From Spisula solida (lineage: Eukaryota; Mollusca; Bivalvia; Venerida; Mactridae), in the NCBI GenBank assembly GCA_947247005.1, contig OX365946.1:49378734-49442733 (forward strand): a stretch of DNA of 64,000 bases, in the 5' to 3' direction. Positions 1 through 12,492 of this stretch are shown here, in pieces. The notes beneath the pieces were generated by a model. The model was given only the letters and a program-made list of their open reading frames with translations. It ran no database searches and was not told the origin of the DNA. A program made the position numbers and the translations under genes. How positions within the stretch are numbered: position 1 is the stretch's first letter; every line of letters begins with the position of its first letter.

Positions 1-2040
1 TAGTGATTTCGGAAATGTCGAAAACCAGGAGAGTTTACAAAATACATCAAAGTTTTGGATACGTTGTATTCAGTTTTCGCGATAATTTGTTTTTGAAAAA
101 TGTGTATATTTAAAGATGAGCACATGCTCTTTAAGCCACCTTAAAAAACCCTTTGATAGATTTTTGTGTTTAAAATATTATCTTTTATAAATGTGTGCGC
201 CATATTTAATGCATTGCATCAAAATAAGTCTTATTATACTTGTGAAACAATTAATGTCTAGTGCTGCTTCAAAGAATGATGCTAGAACGAATACTAGTTT
301 ATGCTTCTTCGCCAATATCTAGTCCGACTTTTTCTTAAACTTTACTCATTTTTGAAGGATATATCTGTTAATCCATGAAACTGTTTACTTCGATACACGA
401 CCGTGTGGATTATTACATGTAGAATTTAGTTCAGATCTGCTAAGCACTAAGTACACTAAAATACTTCTGAATGATCTATACGTCTTTCAAAGAGGTGATA
501 ACGTTGAAAATAAGGTCTAATTATTCGTAAGTTTGATTAAGTGCATCTCTCGGGCTGCATAGTTCAATACATACGTTGTAAATTATGCACTTGGAAGCCT
601 AAGGGCAGAGTGAATTTCAGAAGCTGTAAATGTCATCTACGGGTGACAAAATAACCAAGCGTGGTACCATAAAATAAAAGTTACTAAATACGATGGATAA
701 GTTCATAGCGTGCAACGAGAAGGTTAGCGGGAACATGAATCCCAATTTACAGAAACTGTCGAATGGATAATGGGTGGACAAACGGGTTATACATAGACAT
801 GCTTTACACAGCAGGTGGCTATGACGATCAACTCATATCATGCTATCTGCATTCCAATACACGCAATACATGTACATAAAACATGATATTTAATACCAAT
901 GATTTCAGTTTCGTTTAAAAACTGTGTGTCGAAATAAAAATAGAAGTATACCGAGTTTATTTACTTATCAATATGCCAATAAGCCAAAATTGTCAACGAA
1001 AGTGGCAAGTAATCAATCGATTTACTTCTATCGATATCACAATGGCCTATGATAACACAATCAAGCTAAATTGCATATACAATAATGTTTTTTAATCAGC
1101 ATGATTCGAAAGTAATACAACAAGTCCATAATTATGCAAACCAAATTACCACAACAAACATATCAAGGCTAGCGGAATTAATGGTGAAAAATTATTGTAC
1201 AATTATGATACATTGAAAGTGTATTTTCTAGCCGCACAGAAACAGGCATTGCTTATGTTCATTTAACCTGGTGTTTCTGTTTAGCTACCTTTGCAGTATT
1301 TGTTTTTTTCTGCTTATTATTTATATCCATTTGTTAGCTTCTTTTATGTGATTGTTGTGCAATTGTTCTTGCGTTTGTACTTTACTTAAAATGATGCTAC
1401 TCTTGCTCACTCTCGACATGGTTTTAAAAAGTAAACAAATGTTGTAGTAGCCGCCGCATATTTCGCAATCCAATTACATTGATCTTACAGTTAATTATAT
1501 TTGTAATTGGTAGACAATGAAAAGTACAAATTTAGCCATACTCGTAAGGTGACAAGGAACTGAGCCTATTTGGCAAAACATGCTTTGGATTTTAAGCGCG
1601 CGCATTCCATGTATACGTATAAACAGTTTCTTGGTGAGTCATACGGAATGAATACGCAATATACGCTAGCTTTCGGCTAAAATTCAACAGTCCTTTGCAT
1701 GAATCATGAAACAAGAAGTCCGTTTAATAATGTCCATTTATAATGATTGAGCATGCAGGTCTTGTTCGGAGTTTTGGGGAGCTATACAATGTCAAGTATA
1801 GTGACATTAGAATTACTCCAAACTTTACTTTAATGTTATTGTTATTGCATTACTAATCGTGACGGTTAACGAAATTTGTGTCAGTTTATAGAAAACATTA
1901 CTGGAGCAAGATCTTCCATTAATGGTGATACTTTTGTATTCAACACTGCTTAACATTACACTTAAAACCTCAACCAGTAAAAGACGTAAACACGACATAT
2001 TCTGAAGCCGGAGGTCCATGACCAATTAGGCAGGGATACA
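1..2040. other. AT-rich DNA, no gene seen
   Basis: No open frame, RNA gene or repeat that I can support. The sequence is AT-rich with short homopolymer runs only. I saw no second copy of it elsewhere in the window. Confidence 0.6.
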
Positions 2041-2044
2041 ACCG

Positions 2045-2170
2045 AATCGCCACGCACAACGACTGTCTCAGTCGAACAAAAACATAATTTACAAACACAC
2101 GAGACATACTGCATTTCGGCATGCGAAAAATGTCCATTGATTTCCTGGGTGTGCAAACTGGTTTACTGCT
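2045..2170 (+). repeat. Module M1, diverged copy 1
   Basis: A block containing a stretch like ACTGCATTTCGGCATGCGAA, followed by an ATTGATTTC...GGGTGTG stretch. The same order of words recurs near 8.75, 30.8 and 49.15 kb. The core GCATGC is itself a palindrome. The 17-base word ACGACTGTCTCAGTCGA at its left edge is also present at about 47.17 kb and can form a 6-bp hairpin. Function is unknown. I read it as a marker of the duplicated unit rather than a gene. Confidence 0.45.
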
Positions 2171-3738
2171 ATATGGCTCTTATATTTTAACAAACTATGC
2201 TGAGGCTAAATGAACTACTTCTGCAATAAACGAAAATATTGCTCGTGAAGTATTAGTGTGTATAGATGTGCTTACAATGTACGTCTTGTTACAGTCAATT
2301 ATTCATGAAATGTTAAGAAAATCATAAATATAAACTAGGAGAATTATGGGTTACATTAAAATGGAAAACTACACTAATATTTATGAAACGGATTGTGGTC
2401 GTATGTACTGTATAATTATATAATTATGTAGACACACATCAATTTACTAGTTTAGTTTTCAAGATAGGTACACAGAGCATTAGTATGCTGTAGCATCGTC
2501 TATATTCGTCTACATTCCGAAGTTTTATAGAAATCTACCCGACGGTTAAGCAGGGAACTTGTTCTATAAAGTGTACCAATAGTGACCACGGGGCAAGTCC
2601 TGACGTCGTTGTTGCAAGTCTTCACACCGCATACAGAGGCTATATACCATAGGAAACGCCTTGACGTTCATAAAGACCAAGTCGGGATTGTAGAGACCAA
2701 GTTTTATTTGGTTAAGTAAAACATTATCCAACACCAGAGCTGTTGATTTTACACGATGTTCTCACACGTTGCCTTGATGAAATAACTTTTTTTTCAAGAT
2801 GTTTGGGTTAGTATTTGCACGATTTAATCATTAATCACGTTGCCTAGTGGTTTCACTGACGTCACGTTTTCGTACTGCCAGCAAAAGAGTAGAATGGTAT
2901 GATACCCAAGATCTCCGTAACGGTTTTGAAAACAACGTCATAATTTGAAACGTACAGCTGCATAGTATCAAAGTATACACAATTACCCGTCACGGTGGAG
3001 GATTTTTCCCACTTTGAATGGAAAGTGACGGAGCAAAGCTACACACATTTTTGACAGTGCGAATCGACGGGTTGCCACGTGTGCCCAATCTTGCGTTGCT
3101 ATAACTACCATATTTTAGAATATTACATATTATATTACCACATGAATTTAATTTATAAATGACAGGACATTTTTTCTACCAAATTTGATGAAAATTTGAG
3201 GATAGATAGTTTTTTAAACAAACAATGGTGTTTACTTTTTTTTATTGGCCCTCGTATATATTTTGTTAATAGCAAATGCACTGTTTTAACGCCTACGTGC
3301 TAGTAATCTTAAACTCTGCAAATATGCAGGTACCATTTAAACATATATATCTAGCAAATACTCGGTTATTACGTCGTCGAATACTATTTGGTAGGCAATA
3401 GCACAGTTTATTTCAAACGTTATTCCTGCTAAATCATAGATATCGTTTCTAGCATTGCTATCAACTATATAATACATACTCAGTGGCGTACAATATGTCA
3501 TCAATATTATCAAAGTGAATGTTGTTTTTTGTCGCGAATATTTATTTCGGTTTGTTGAAAAGTATTATCAAAATCAATAGGTTCGAATATTATGAACTTC
3601 TGCGTACACTGGAAATCTTTGGAAATCATTCCTAGCATTGTCTTAAAATATATATTCTGTATGATAAACTATTCCACCAAGATGATTGAAATTAAAGTTT
3701 TCGGATTGTCGAAAAAATTATTAAGCTATTTTGAACTA
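2171..3738. other. AT-rich DNA, no gene seen
   Basis: No supported gene or repeat. The 65-codon frame at 3,592-3,789 runs into the transposable element that starts at 3,739, so it is not counted as a gene. Confidence 0.55.
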
Positions 3739-4003
3739 CTGGGCTGGTATTCACAAAGCATCTTAGTAGAAAACTTAGATTTTTTTTAAAAACACGAACA
3801 TTTCTAACGTATGTCAACCTAACATGACAATCAATATTATTGATTTTTTGCATAGGTTTAAATCATTATGTAAAGAGCTACTATAATCACTAAGAAAACA
3901 TGGGTTAATCTTTAATTTGTGCACGATACACGCAATACTAACTTTTAACTTAAGTAAAAATATTTAAGTTTTCAGCTAAGATGCTTTGTGAATACCAGCC
4001 CAG
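3739..4003. mobile_element. 265-bp MITE with perfect 28-bp inverted ends
   Basis: Positions 3,739-3,766 begin CTGGGCTGGTATTCACAAAG and are the exact reverse complement of 3,976-4,003. Pairing continues imperfectly inward (CTTAGATTTT on the left against AAAATATTTAAGTTTTCAG on the right), giving arms of roughly 50 bp. The interior is AT-rich and non-coding. This is the architecture of a non-autonomous DNA transposon. I could not see a clear target-site duplication, so I do not assign a superfamily. Confidence 0.85.
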
Positions 4004-4075
4004 AATATACTTACTCTAATTGCTTTGCATTCGTTTAGCACTGTAACAAAAAATGTCTACATCAAACACGATACA

Positions 4076-4640
4076 AAGTCATTTGCTTATCTGTTAGGAT
4101 GTTAATGAATTCTCGTCGAGCGCTCCTAAGTGACATATGCAGATTTTTGGAAATAGCCGATAAAACGTAACGATAAATAATGCCATTATTTTCGCTGATA
4201 TGTTTTTTATAAAATATATTACTGTAATATATTTGCAAGACTGTAAAGCACTATGATTATCAACAATCTACAAAAATCAACATCAATCTATTGAGGAAAT
4301 TAGCATTATCACTAACATGAGAAATACCAACTTTTATTGCAAAACAAGTTAACTTCCCTTGATACAATGAACAATAAAATAAATTAAATTTGCATGTTAC
4401 ATGATAAACGAAACGATTGGCAGGTATTTACATAGAAATCTTGATATCAGCATAATAATGATAAAATTCTTCGGGAAATCTGGTTAATATATCTACATAC
4501 CCATTATCAGAAAATAGTTTGGAATACAACAAAGATGTAAGGATAGATAGTTCGAAACATACGGAGAACTTACGTCACGCAACAATAACTTTAAAAAACC
4601 ATCCACTGAAATCCTTTTTCGAATTCTTTATAATGTAATT
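4076..4640 (+). repeat. Segment E, copy E1
   Basis: Collinear with 10,145-10,660. Shared landmarks in order are AGTCATTTGCTTATCTGTT, GTAACGATA.ATAATG, TTAGCATTATCAC.AACATGA, AACGATT.GCAGGT and GTTTGGAATA.AACAA.GATG. Divergence is substantial, with many substitutions and small indels, so this is an old duplication. No conserved reading frame was seen. Confidence 0.65.
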
Positions 4641-4768
4641 CGTTTGTACGTTAAAACTCAGGAAATCACGTAACGTCATAGGATACATCATATTATACAT
4701 GCCATTTAGTGTTTAATTATATTCGCTCAAAAAGGATTCCTTAAAGATGATCATAGTATTCGATAAAA

Positions 4769-4956
4769 CACTTAGCCGCATTAAAAATTTAACCATTATA
4801 AAAATCAAGATAACTTTTTTTATTTATTAATATTTCTCAACGAAATTGTGTGTGCGTGTTATTGGTGAATATTGGCCGAGCTATGGCTAAATACATACAT
4901 GCATACCTATAATCAATATAACTGTAGATGTTGAGTTTTTTCAAAGCCGCTCAGTG
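4769..4956. mobile_element. Short mariner-type element, internally deleted
   Basis: The right end is TCAAAGCCGCTCAGTG followed by TA. The left end is a decayed version of the same terminus (CACTTAGCCGC). The interior joins parts of the two longer copies at 13,078 and 44,429: a left part (AAAATCAAGATAACTTTTTT...TTTCTCAACGAA) and a right part (GAGCTATGGCTAAATACAT). About 188 bp. It is a deletion derivative with no coding capacity. Confidence 0.7.
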
Positions 4957-5169
4957 TATTGTGATGAAATATATGAGGTAAGCATGGGACAGTGGTAGCG
5001 ATACTATGTACGTTACTGTTGCTGGCGTTCGTATTGCCTTGACATAATGAACAACCAATTCAGCACTACCACCGGACTTTTTTATGCAAGAAATCATATA
5101 CTGCTAAGAACCACTCATGGAAATGTAGGAAATAAATCAGGATGGTGTTTATGGATCGGTATGTCAGGA

Positions 5170-5768
5170 TCGATTTGACACCTTACTGGTAATTAACAGA
5201 ACGAATTGCCAATAGAGAGTGGTTCAATACATGACATTGCATCAAATAATTGTACAGTCATTCTGATTCTGATAATCACTTGGCGACCAACTTTAAGTTA
5301 TTCAGTGTCAGTCATTTGGAATACCATCCCGAAACAGACACGTACCTCAAATACACTTAACCAATTAAAACATGATAATTTCAAGTGGATGTACTCCGGT
5401 CAAATGATGTAACATTTAAATGTTTCACAACATTAAAAAACATACATCTATAAATTACAGTATTACATTTTTGTATATCATATTTTGCATTATTACCTTT
5501 AGTTAACACCATGCTGTTTTGTTTTGCATCTTTATTATTGACTAAATGCGTATTTCTTTTATGTTTCTCATATATATCATGTATTTCGGTAAATTGTACT
5601 GTATAAATTCAGTGCTGATGTGGACCATATTGAAAAGTGGTCAAGAACCAGCTACGTATGTCATCATCGACAATAAATAAAGTCGTTAAGTTATAGAAAG
5701 AGAACGCAAACGCGAGGTTGTCTTATTTTGTCGAGGGCGTAGCCATGATATAATTATTATTATTATTA
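5170..5768 (+). pseudogene. 5'-truncated LINE 3' end (CR1/L2-like)
   Basis: The frame at 5,206-5,412 ends with SVSVIWNTIPKQTRTSNTLN and then KHDNFKWM. This matches in pattern the C-terminal tail of CR1/L2-type LINE ORF2 proteins (hydrophobic-S-x-x-x-W-N-x-[LI]-P, then R-T-S-x-x-L-x-x-F/L-K). It is followed by about 270 bp of 3' UTR-like sequence containing AATAAATAAAG and an (ATT)n run at 5,752-5,768, the usual kind of LINE tail. The reverse transcriptase core and everything upstream are missing, so it is a dead 5'-truncated insertion. Family assignment is from memory of the motif and is tentative; LINE identity is the firmer part. Confidence 0.65.
5690..5751. mobile_element. Solo terminus of the GGCTACG-type MITE
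   Basis: This 60-base stretch (TTATAGAAAGAGAACGCAAA ... GAGGGCGTAGCCATGATATA) matches the left part of the element at 9,205-9,615, and its last 16 bases match that element's right end. It sits exactly between the AATAAA of the LINE tail and the LINE's (ATT)n run. Confidence 0.5.
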
Positions 5769-5995
5769 CTAGAAACTTTCAAACGTTCAGGATACAGCCA
5801 TCATTATTTCAATTGTAATGCACGCACACAATGTACGAGTAAACCAATAAACCATTTTATGTAGTCGTATGCCTAATATTCATCCACATAACTATAAATT
5901 AGTCGTACAATCACTCATAACACTCACGCATAATACATCACTTTTTGTCTGCCATGTAAGATATTTTGCTACACATTTGAAAATAAAATAGTTAT

Positions 5996-6200
5996 ACCCC
6001 ACCTTTAATGAGGGATTATATCTATACTGGTTTGCAAATGTCGATCGTTCTTCCTGTATGTATGTCGGTCGGAAGCGAAACAGTTTCCGCCATATAGCTC
6101 TAGAATGTTTGTCTCTAGGATCATCAGATGGTACATGAAGGGTAGTCGGCAACAGTGAATGTTCCCTATTGATGTTGAGGTCAGTTGGTTAACAGACAAA
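5996..6200 (+). mobile_element. Old, truncated copy of the GTCGG-type repeat
   Basis: The order of words matches the repeat at 19.4 and 24.2 kb: CCCCACCTTTAATGAGGGAT, a window with GTCGGTCGG, GTTTCCGCCATATAGCTCTAG, GGATCATC, then GTCGGCAACAGTGAATG, CCCTATTGATGTTGAGGTCA. It is more diverged than the other two copies and stops before the AGGTCA cluster. The antisense frames of 86 and 71 codons here are products of this repeat, not genes. Confidence 0.7.
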
Positions 6201-7800
6201 GTCGTACTGTCCTTAAACATTACTAACTAGTTTTCTGTCATTTAGTACAGTAGTGAATACATCGTATTGTTTCTACTTGTTTCTTTGGTTAACTGTGACA
6301 TTAAGTACAAGCGTAACAAATAGAAGTAGAAATACCATTTATTGAGTTCCACAATATTGTCTTACAGTCTCTAAGGATGACAAAACGTGAATGTAATGGG
6401 TATTTTGTCTGCAGTTAAGACTATAAAGTCATTCAGCGTGGGGATAAATACTACACAAAAAGTCAAACCTAGACGGCTTTGCAATGATAAACGAAGTAGC
6501 TGCCTAGAAGGTTAATGATTGTTACAATTTGCATAAATTTTATCGACAAAAAGACGTCGTTCAAATCACAATTTTAATATATCGCTCTATACATGATATC
6601 AAACTGAATAGAATACACGATGTTGCTATAAATAATAACACAAACTTAGATTGACTTTTAATTTAAGGTGCCGTCGACTATAGCCCTGGGCCGGGAATTA
6701 CAGCACATACTTCCATTCAACTCAAAGTAACCAACTATTCAAAGTGTAATAAATGAGTCTTTGATAGTCCATCTAGATAAGGAAAATGCAATATGAGTAT
6801 TGTAGAAAAGATGTTGCACACTTTCATTGCCCTTGTGTACTATAAATGAGGTACAATTATTGAACTTATTGACCTCACTCTACACTCTAATTGATGAATT
6901 AAAAACAAATACTTATGTATGAACAAATACACTACAACAAAATGTGTACGCAAGACAATACAACGCAATTATTATTCAGGACCGATAAAACACTATTACA
7001 CATTTTTGCTATGCAATTGTGTCACTACAAACCTCAGGAGAGAGAATGTACATAATATTTTGAGTGTTGAGTGTAAGTATAAGTTGTTATTCCAGACACA
7101 GTATCAAGGAGAACATTCAGTCGGACTATCCGGGCAGTGAGCTAACCGGTTTTGAACAAGACCCCAACAATGTTAATGATTCAACGTTTAATGTTGGATT
7201 TCTAATCGTATTGAATATCGTTCAGACACTTAAATGGATGCAACATCAGCTAGCTAGCATACTGCTAACGCGCTGTATAAATGTTTTTATACTAAAATAA
7301 TTGGTGCTGAATAACCCCAACTAAATTACGCTGGAGGCAAATTCGCAGCTAACCTGTTCTTTCAAATATAGCATATACTTTTAATAATTAGATGAACAAT
7401 ATGCAGAATTCCATTGAGCTCATATTTCACTTTTATTAATTCTAGCAGTTGAGAAAAAAAACAATTTGACGAAAATATAACATAACTTTAACATATGAAC
7501 AAATATACATACGTGAATGTATACAGCATGGTATTGTATATGTACATAATATCATATACATGTATAGCCAGGTCTGATCAACAATTAAACGTTACGCACT
7601 ATAAGAAGGCGGTGACAAAAAATAAATAAAGTGATGACTATGGACTCCTTTTCAGGCTAGGTGAATGACACTACTTGTTAGCGTCACTTTCAAGATGTGC
7701 AGGATCATGCATTGTTTAAGTACATTTTTAGTGGTATTGGCTCCATTTGCAGCATTTTCGTTTTCCCCTCCTTAAACCTTTTCAGTGTTTAGTATATTTA
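6201..7800. other. AT-rich DNA, no gene seen
   Basis: No supported gene or repeat. The overlapping 73- and 78-codon + strand frames near 6.9-7.3 kb show no motif I recognise and no second copy. Confidence 0.5.
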
Positions 7801-7801
7801 G

Positions 7802-7964
7802 TCGTAGAAATATTCAAAATCGGACAGGGAAGGCATCATTCAACTGAAACATACGAGTACAGAAAACAGAAACAACATAGACCACAATCATTCAGCACAA
7901 CACCCAACACTATATTGAAAGAGAAAATTAAACCAAACGTCCAAGCCTCATCCACCGCCAGAGT
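7802..7964 (-). repeat. Hydrophobic-peptide-like block (WAF block), copy 1
   Basis: Read on the minus strand it aligns with the + strand blocks at 20.2, 25.05, 39.87, 41.2, 55.7 and 59.9 kb: TTGGGTGTTGTGC, GATTGTGGTCTATGTT, TTTCTGTTTTCTGTACTCG, TTTCAGTTGA.TGATGCC and TTCCCTGTCCGATTTT. The reading frame is broken here. The 111-codon + strand frame at 7,747-8,082 is simply antisense to this block. Confidence 0.55.
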
Positions 7965-8729
7965 AAACCGTATTAAATATTCTTGTGAACATGTATTGTG
8001 CCTAGATGGATTACTCTTGTTATCTCTAAACGTCGTGTTTAAAGTTCAAATCACATGTTTTGTCAATAGTGTTGTTAATTAATTGACAGACTACGCAAAG
8101 TACAAATATAACCAAGTTTTCATTGCAATGTAATTATATAAAGTAGGAAAACCCAATCCCATAATTAGAGAGTCTTTTATAAAACATGCGGCAAATAGGA
8201 TTACTGTCTCAAGCACAACCAGACCATGTGCATGTAAGTTGTTAGACGTCACAATCACCTGTTACGATTTTATTTATGTCGAAGTTTTTAAATCTAAAGT
8301 ATCAGTTAGCTTTCATACAGCAACATTTTATGCACATATATAATATTAAGTCATACAGGGAATGCAATACTCCGATCGAGCACATTTTACACGTACAACT
8401 TGACGATAAAGACTGGTTCGATGCGACTTGGTTTATATCACACATCTGCGGTACGATCTACATGTGTGATGCTACAACAAAAATTATAGCATATTGTCTC
8501 GTTATTATCATGTTATTTTATATCCTTTCTACACTGTTCGAATAATTTGATATTAATTTCCCCAGAAAAATGAAGTCACTTTTCAGCTATGTCAATTTCA
8601 ACTAATATCTGTTACGGCTGGCTTAATGTAACAATATGAGTATTCGTATGACGCTGAGTGAGGCGTAAATTATGTTCCCATGCTTCTTCAAAAATACCAT
8701 AATACCTTTTAATACATTCAATTTGGCAG

Positions 8730-8850
8730 TACATATTTTCTTCACAAATTGGATTATTTTACAAACACGCTAAACCCAAGAGGGAAAAGCACCAATGTAC
8801 TACACTTCCGCATGCGAGACCTCATAATTGATTGATTGGGTGTGAAAACA
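8730..8850 (+). repeat. Module M1, copy 2
   Basis: Contains TTCTTCACAAATTGGATT, AAACCCAAGAGGGAAAA, TACACTTCCGCATGCGA and GATTGATTGGGTGTG, in the same order as the copies at 2.1, 30.8 and 49.15 kb. No preserved reading frame. Confidence 0.5.
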
Positions 8851-9204
8851 CATTTGTAGCTACATGTATATGACAATATTACCAGGCAAAAGGTACTACT
8901 AATGTCATAAACGATACATTTATTGTAAGTGTACATGGGACTAATTATACATGTACTTGCGATTTAAGTCATTAAAATAAATGTCATAACATTAATAAAT
9001 AAAAATCACAAATGGAATAATAGTTGTTGTTTCCATACTATTAGAAAATGTAGATGGTGAGTTTTGAATTATTCACGGTAACTTGCTACATGTATACATC
9101 TAGACGATCAACATACATTTAAAAACGGTTCTTTTTTGTAGGCCATTTAAATATCAATTTTCATTCACACCTATTTAGTTAACCGACCGTTCCATTGAAA
9201 ACAA

Positions 9205-9615
9205 ATTAGTTATAGAAAGAGATCGCAAATGCGAGATTGTCTTATTTTGTCGAGGGTGTAGCACGAGACAAAATAAACAACCAAGCGTTAAGTTTTTTTT
9301 TCTAACTTATATCATTGGCTATCACTTTGTAAACATAAGGCGTGTCCAATTTTTTTACAATGCTGACCGATCAACATGCCCAATGAAAATCAATAGCATG
9401 GTGTTGTGATTTTAAAGTTGTGGACTCCAATACAACGTTGACAGAAGTAAAGTACAATGAAGTTGTTTATATACAGTGCAGGATAATATTATCCTGCACT
9501 GTAGTAATTGCACTCATTCCTTTGAAAATTAAGACACACCCCATCAATTATCATCGGATTTAGCCACACCGCCTCAGTTAACATCAATGTAAATTGCCGT
9601 AGCCATGATATAAGT
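9205..9615. mobile_element. MITE-like element with GGCTA(C) inverted ends
   Basis: The right end CGTAGCCATGATATAAG (about 9,598-9,614) is an imperfect inverse of CTTATATCATTGGCTATC at 9,307-9,324. The outer left part at 9,205-9,260 matches the 62-bp terminus at 5,690-5,751. The 32-bp palindrome at 9,472-9,503 lies in the middle. Non-coding. The outer left boundary is uncertain. Confidence 0.5.
9472..9503. repeat. Perfect 32-bp palindrome
   Basis: The left half TACAGTGCAGGATAAT is the exact reverse complement of the right half ATTATCCTGCACTGTA, with no spacer. As DNA it could extrude a cruciform. As RNA it would form a 14-16 bp hairpin or self-dimerise. Confidence 0.95.
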
Positions 9616-10144
9616 GTTAATAAAGCACTGCTCATCAAGATAATTCAATGAATATGCTGTGTCACTACAAAATTTAAGTATTTTTTTGGACTAAAAGGAA
9701 ATTTATTCTTGAAACATGTAATCCATAACAGGAATTTTAATTGAACCTTCTTAAAACAAACAAATGATAATTGCATTCATACATTTGTATACGCACACAC
9801 AGAGTACGATGTAAGTCAGCAATTTCAGTACTAAAATCTTAATAATGATTGGCAAATTTCCTTTCAAAAACATATTAGAAACTTATAACGATACCCGGGT
9901 GAATGACAATAATCTCCAATTAAGTGGTTTGAAACGATGATAAAGGAATCAGACGAATAGAAATAGATGGCGTGTCATTTTGATATGTCTCATTGTTTTA
10001 TCGTAGTTTCAAGGACTCATTAATAAAGCTATCACTGATCGCCATTAATTCATTGAGTTCCGGTATTTTAGATTACTGACATAATTTATTTGTGTCTGCT
10101 GTGAATTCGTGAAGCGAAATATTTATAAACTTGCACGATTCAAA

Positions 10145-10660
10145 AGTCATTTGCTTATCTGTTCGGACGTTAATCAAATCTGATGGAAAGCTCCCAAGTG
10201 ATTCAATATAGAATTGTTTGAAACAACATATAATAAGTAACGATACATAATGTTATCAATTCACCTCTTAATTTAATCAACTTGGCTGCTCTCTATTGGC
10301 AAGAACATGAATTACTCACTGATAGTATTGAACGACTAAAATATGAACATCAATTTACTGAGACAATTAGCATTATCACAAACATGATTAATACATATCG
10401 TTATTGTAAAACTACTTGCTTTCATGCAATACGAACAAATGACTTTACATTTTACGAGATAAATAAAACGATTAGCAGGTTATTACGTTGAATGATATTT
10501 ACATCATTATTTTATGAAATTCGTCTTGAAATCTGATTATACCGAGATAGATATCCATTAAAAGAAATCGGTTTGGAATATAACAACGATGAACTGATGG
10601 ATAACAAGGATCACGCGGAGCAATGACGTTACGGAGCAATAATTTAAACAACTTATTCAG
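10145..10660 (+). repeat. Segment E, copy E2
   Basis: Diverged second copy of 4,076-4,640, with the same landmarks in the same order. The 69-codon frame at 10,282-10,491 lies wholly inside it and has no counterpart frame in E1, which argues against coding. Confidence 0.65.
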
Positions 10661-10889
10661 AATACTACGTATTACATGTAAAATAACAATTATAAGTTTA
10701 CATTAAGCACTAAATAGAAGTATTCATTTTACAAATATACATCTCCGGTGGTCTGCATTGGTTATAATACTTAATCACTGCGATTTTCAGAGAAGGCTTA
10801 CGGGGTAAAACGTGCTGATTAAATTCATGGTAAGGTGTCTATATTTTGACGGCAGAATAAATGGTGCAATCCGCAATGCCCATCTAGTA

Positions 10890-11110
10890 CAACCTTTATT
10901 TTATTTACAAATCAAGACTATCATCGCAAACATAACAACACCAATCACCAATGGTGATTTTTAGCAGACGAAATATGATCGGGGTTCGAGGAATAGGTTC
11001 GATTGCAAATGTCCATATAACCAGGGCTACCATCAAATATATATCACAGACGTTGTAATTAGGATTTTGATGTTGTTTCGCATGCGAACTGGTCGTAAAT
11101 ATCATTATTA
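10890..11110 (+). repeat. Module M2, copy 1
   Basis: Begins TTATTTACAAATCAAGACTA and runs to a TTTCGCATGCGAACTGGTCG stretch. Copies begin at about 14,778, 35,160 and 51,660. Its start resembles the start of module M1 (TTCACAAATCAA), so M1 and M2 may share an origin. Confidence 0.5.
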
Positions 11111-12346
11111 GAAACAACAGAACACTAATTGATAAGATTTGTAACTAACCTAACTGTCTGTTTCAAGACAAAGGTATGTAACAATGACCGACAAAACGAC
11201 CGACAATACAATAAACCTGCATTGTTGATGATGGTTATCAGTAATTGTTGTATAATAATAACCATACAAATATTTTCAGCTCTGAGACTGACAGTGCTTG
11301 TGTTCATACATTTCCCGACAACGTGACGTTTTCACAGTTTGGTTAACGTTCTTTCTAATGACAAAAAAGTTTCTTTCTCAACATATAGCTTAATGTGTTA
11401 GGCCATTTATCAAATGGTTGTGTGACTACATGTAGCACAACTATTCTTTGTCATGAAGGTTAATTGTTACTATAAAAAGCTGTTGATAAGTGGATAAAAA
11501 CTGTATGCGCTTTACTGGGTAAATGATCGGGAAATAACTCGTATAAAAATTCATTGAAATAGGTTTCCTAATTTCCTGTACACGCTGGGACTAGCATGAT
11601 GCAGTACAAAATCACCGACATTTCTCGGATCTGACATGTTTGCTTTACATAAAGTTATCTCAGGGACACTTATGGTATGATCAAACATGATAGTATCTTT
11701 GGGACTATCTACAATAATTGATTAATCATTTTGATTTTCAATCTGCAGTTATGAGATATAAATAGTGGTTGAGCACAAAATAAGACATATCCTTTGCGGA
11801 TATTTTCACACAATTTAATCACATTGTGTTTTTAAGTGACGGAATAACGATGGATATGCATTTAATTTGATTCCAGTGATGCAGATTTGGGCCATGTTTC
11901 ATTTTTTGTATCTTTTACAGGCAATGTTTGAAGTAATGAAGATTGATAAGAAGTGATTCAAATGTTATGTAACTACTAAAAGTTAAATGCGTTAGTACAA
12001 CGTCTCCTTGACAGACTCTAGAGAATCATTTGAAACCTTACACAATTATTGTACAACATGATTATTTTATAAGTAGTAATTCCGATCAAATTGTTGCAAA
12101 TCATATACACCTAACTCTGTTTTGAACAGATGCGGCTTGACAAAATGGAAAGTAATATGCAGTTTGATATTGATACTATTTTAAGCAAACTTTCTAAAAC
12201 ATGTATCTGAATATATTGTCATTGTGGCCTCAAATATTATTTCTATACGGCATCGACTATTAATCAACTAGAGTTGTATGCATTCTATTATGGAACAGTC
12301 AAAGGAAGTATTTCAATGTTCGGAGTAAAATGACAATTTGCATAGA

Positions 12347-12492
12347 GCATGCATCACTCAACTGACACAGCCAAAAACTGAGAAAAGAAACAGTATATAC
12401 CACAGCCACTGGATACAACGCCCAACATACAACTAAACAAGAAGATGTTACTAAACCACTGAAAGCCCAAGATGCAACCGCCAAAAGGCCGA
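12347..12492 (-). repeat. WAF block, copy 2 (open frame retained)
   Basis: On the minus strand the 61-codon frame contains SWAFSGLVTSSCLVVCWAL. The 41.2 kb copy on the + strand contains SWAFSGSLSRLVICWAL in its own frame. The peptide is hydrophobic and membrane-like. The match between two widely separated, oppositely oriented copies is clear at both DNA and peptide level. No family is recognised, and most of the other copies have a broken frame, so I call it a repeat rather than a gene. Confidence 0.55.

Noticed and set aside
5892..6220. Overlapping minus strand frames of 86 and 71 codons
   Set aside because: They lie in and next to an old copy of the GTCGG-type repeat, in two different phases, without any known motif.
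7747..8082. 111-codon + strand frame as a gene
   Set aside because: It is antisense to the WAF block, which is recognisable on the other strand in seven further places. There is no motif and no conservation of the antisense frame.
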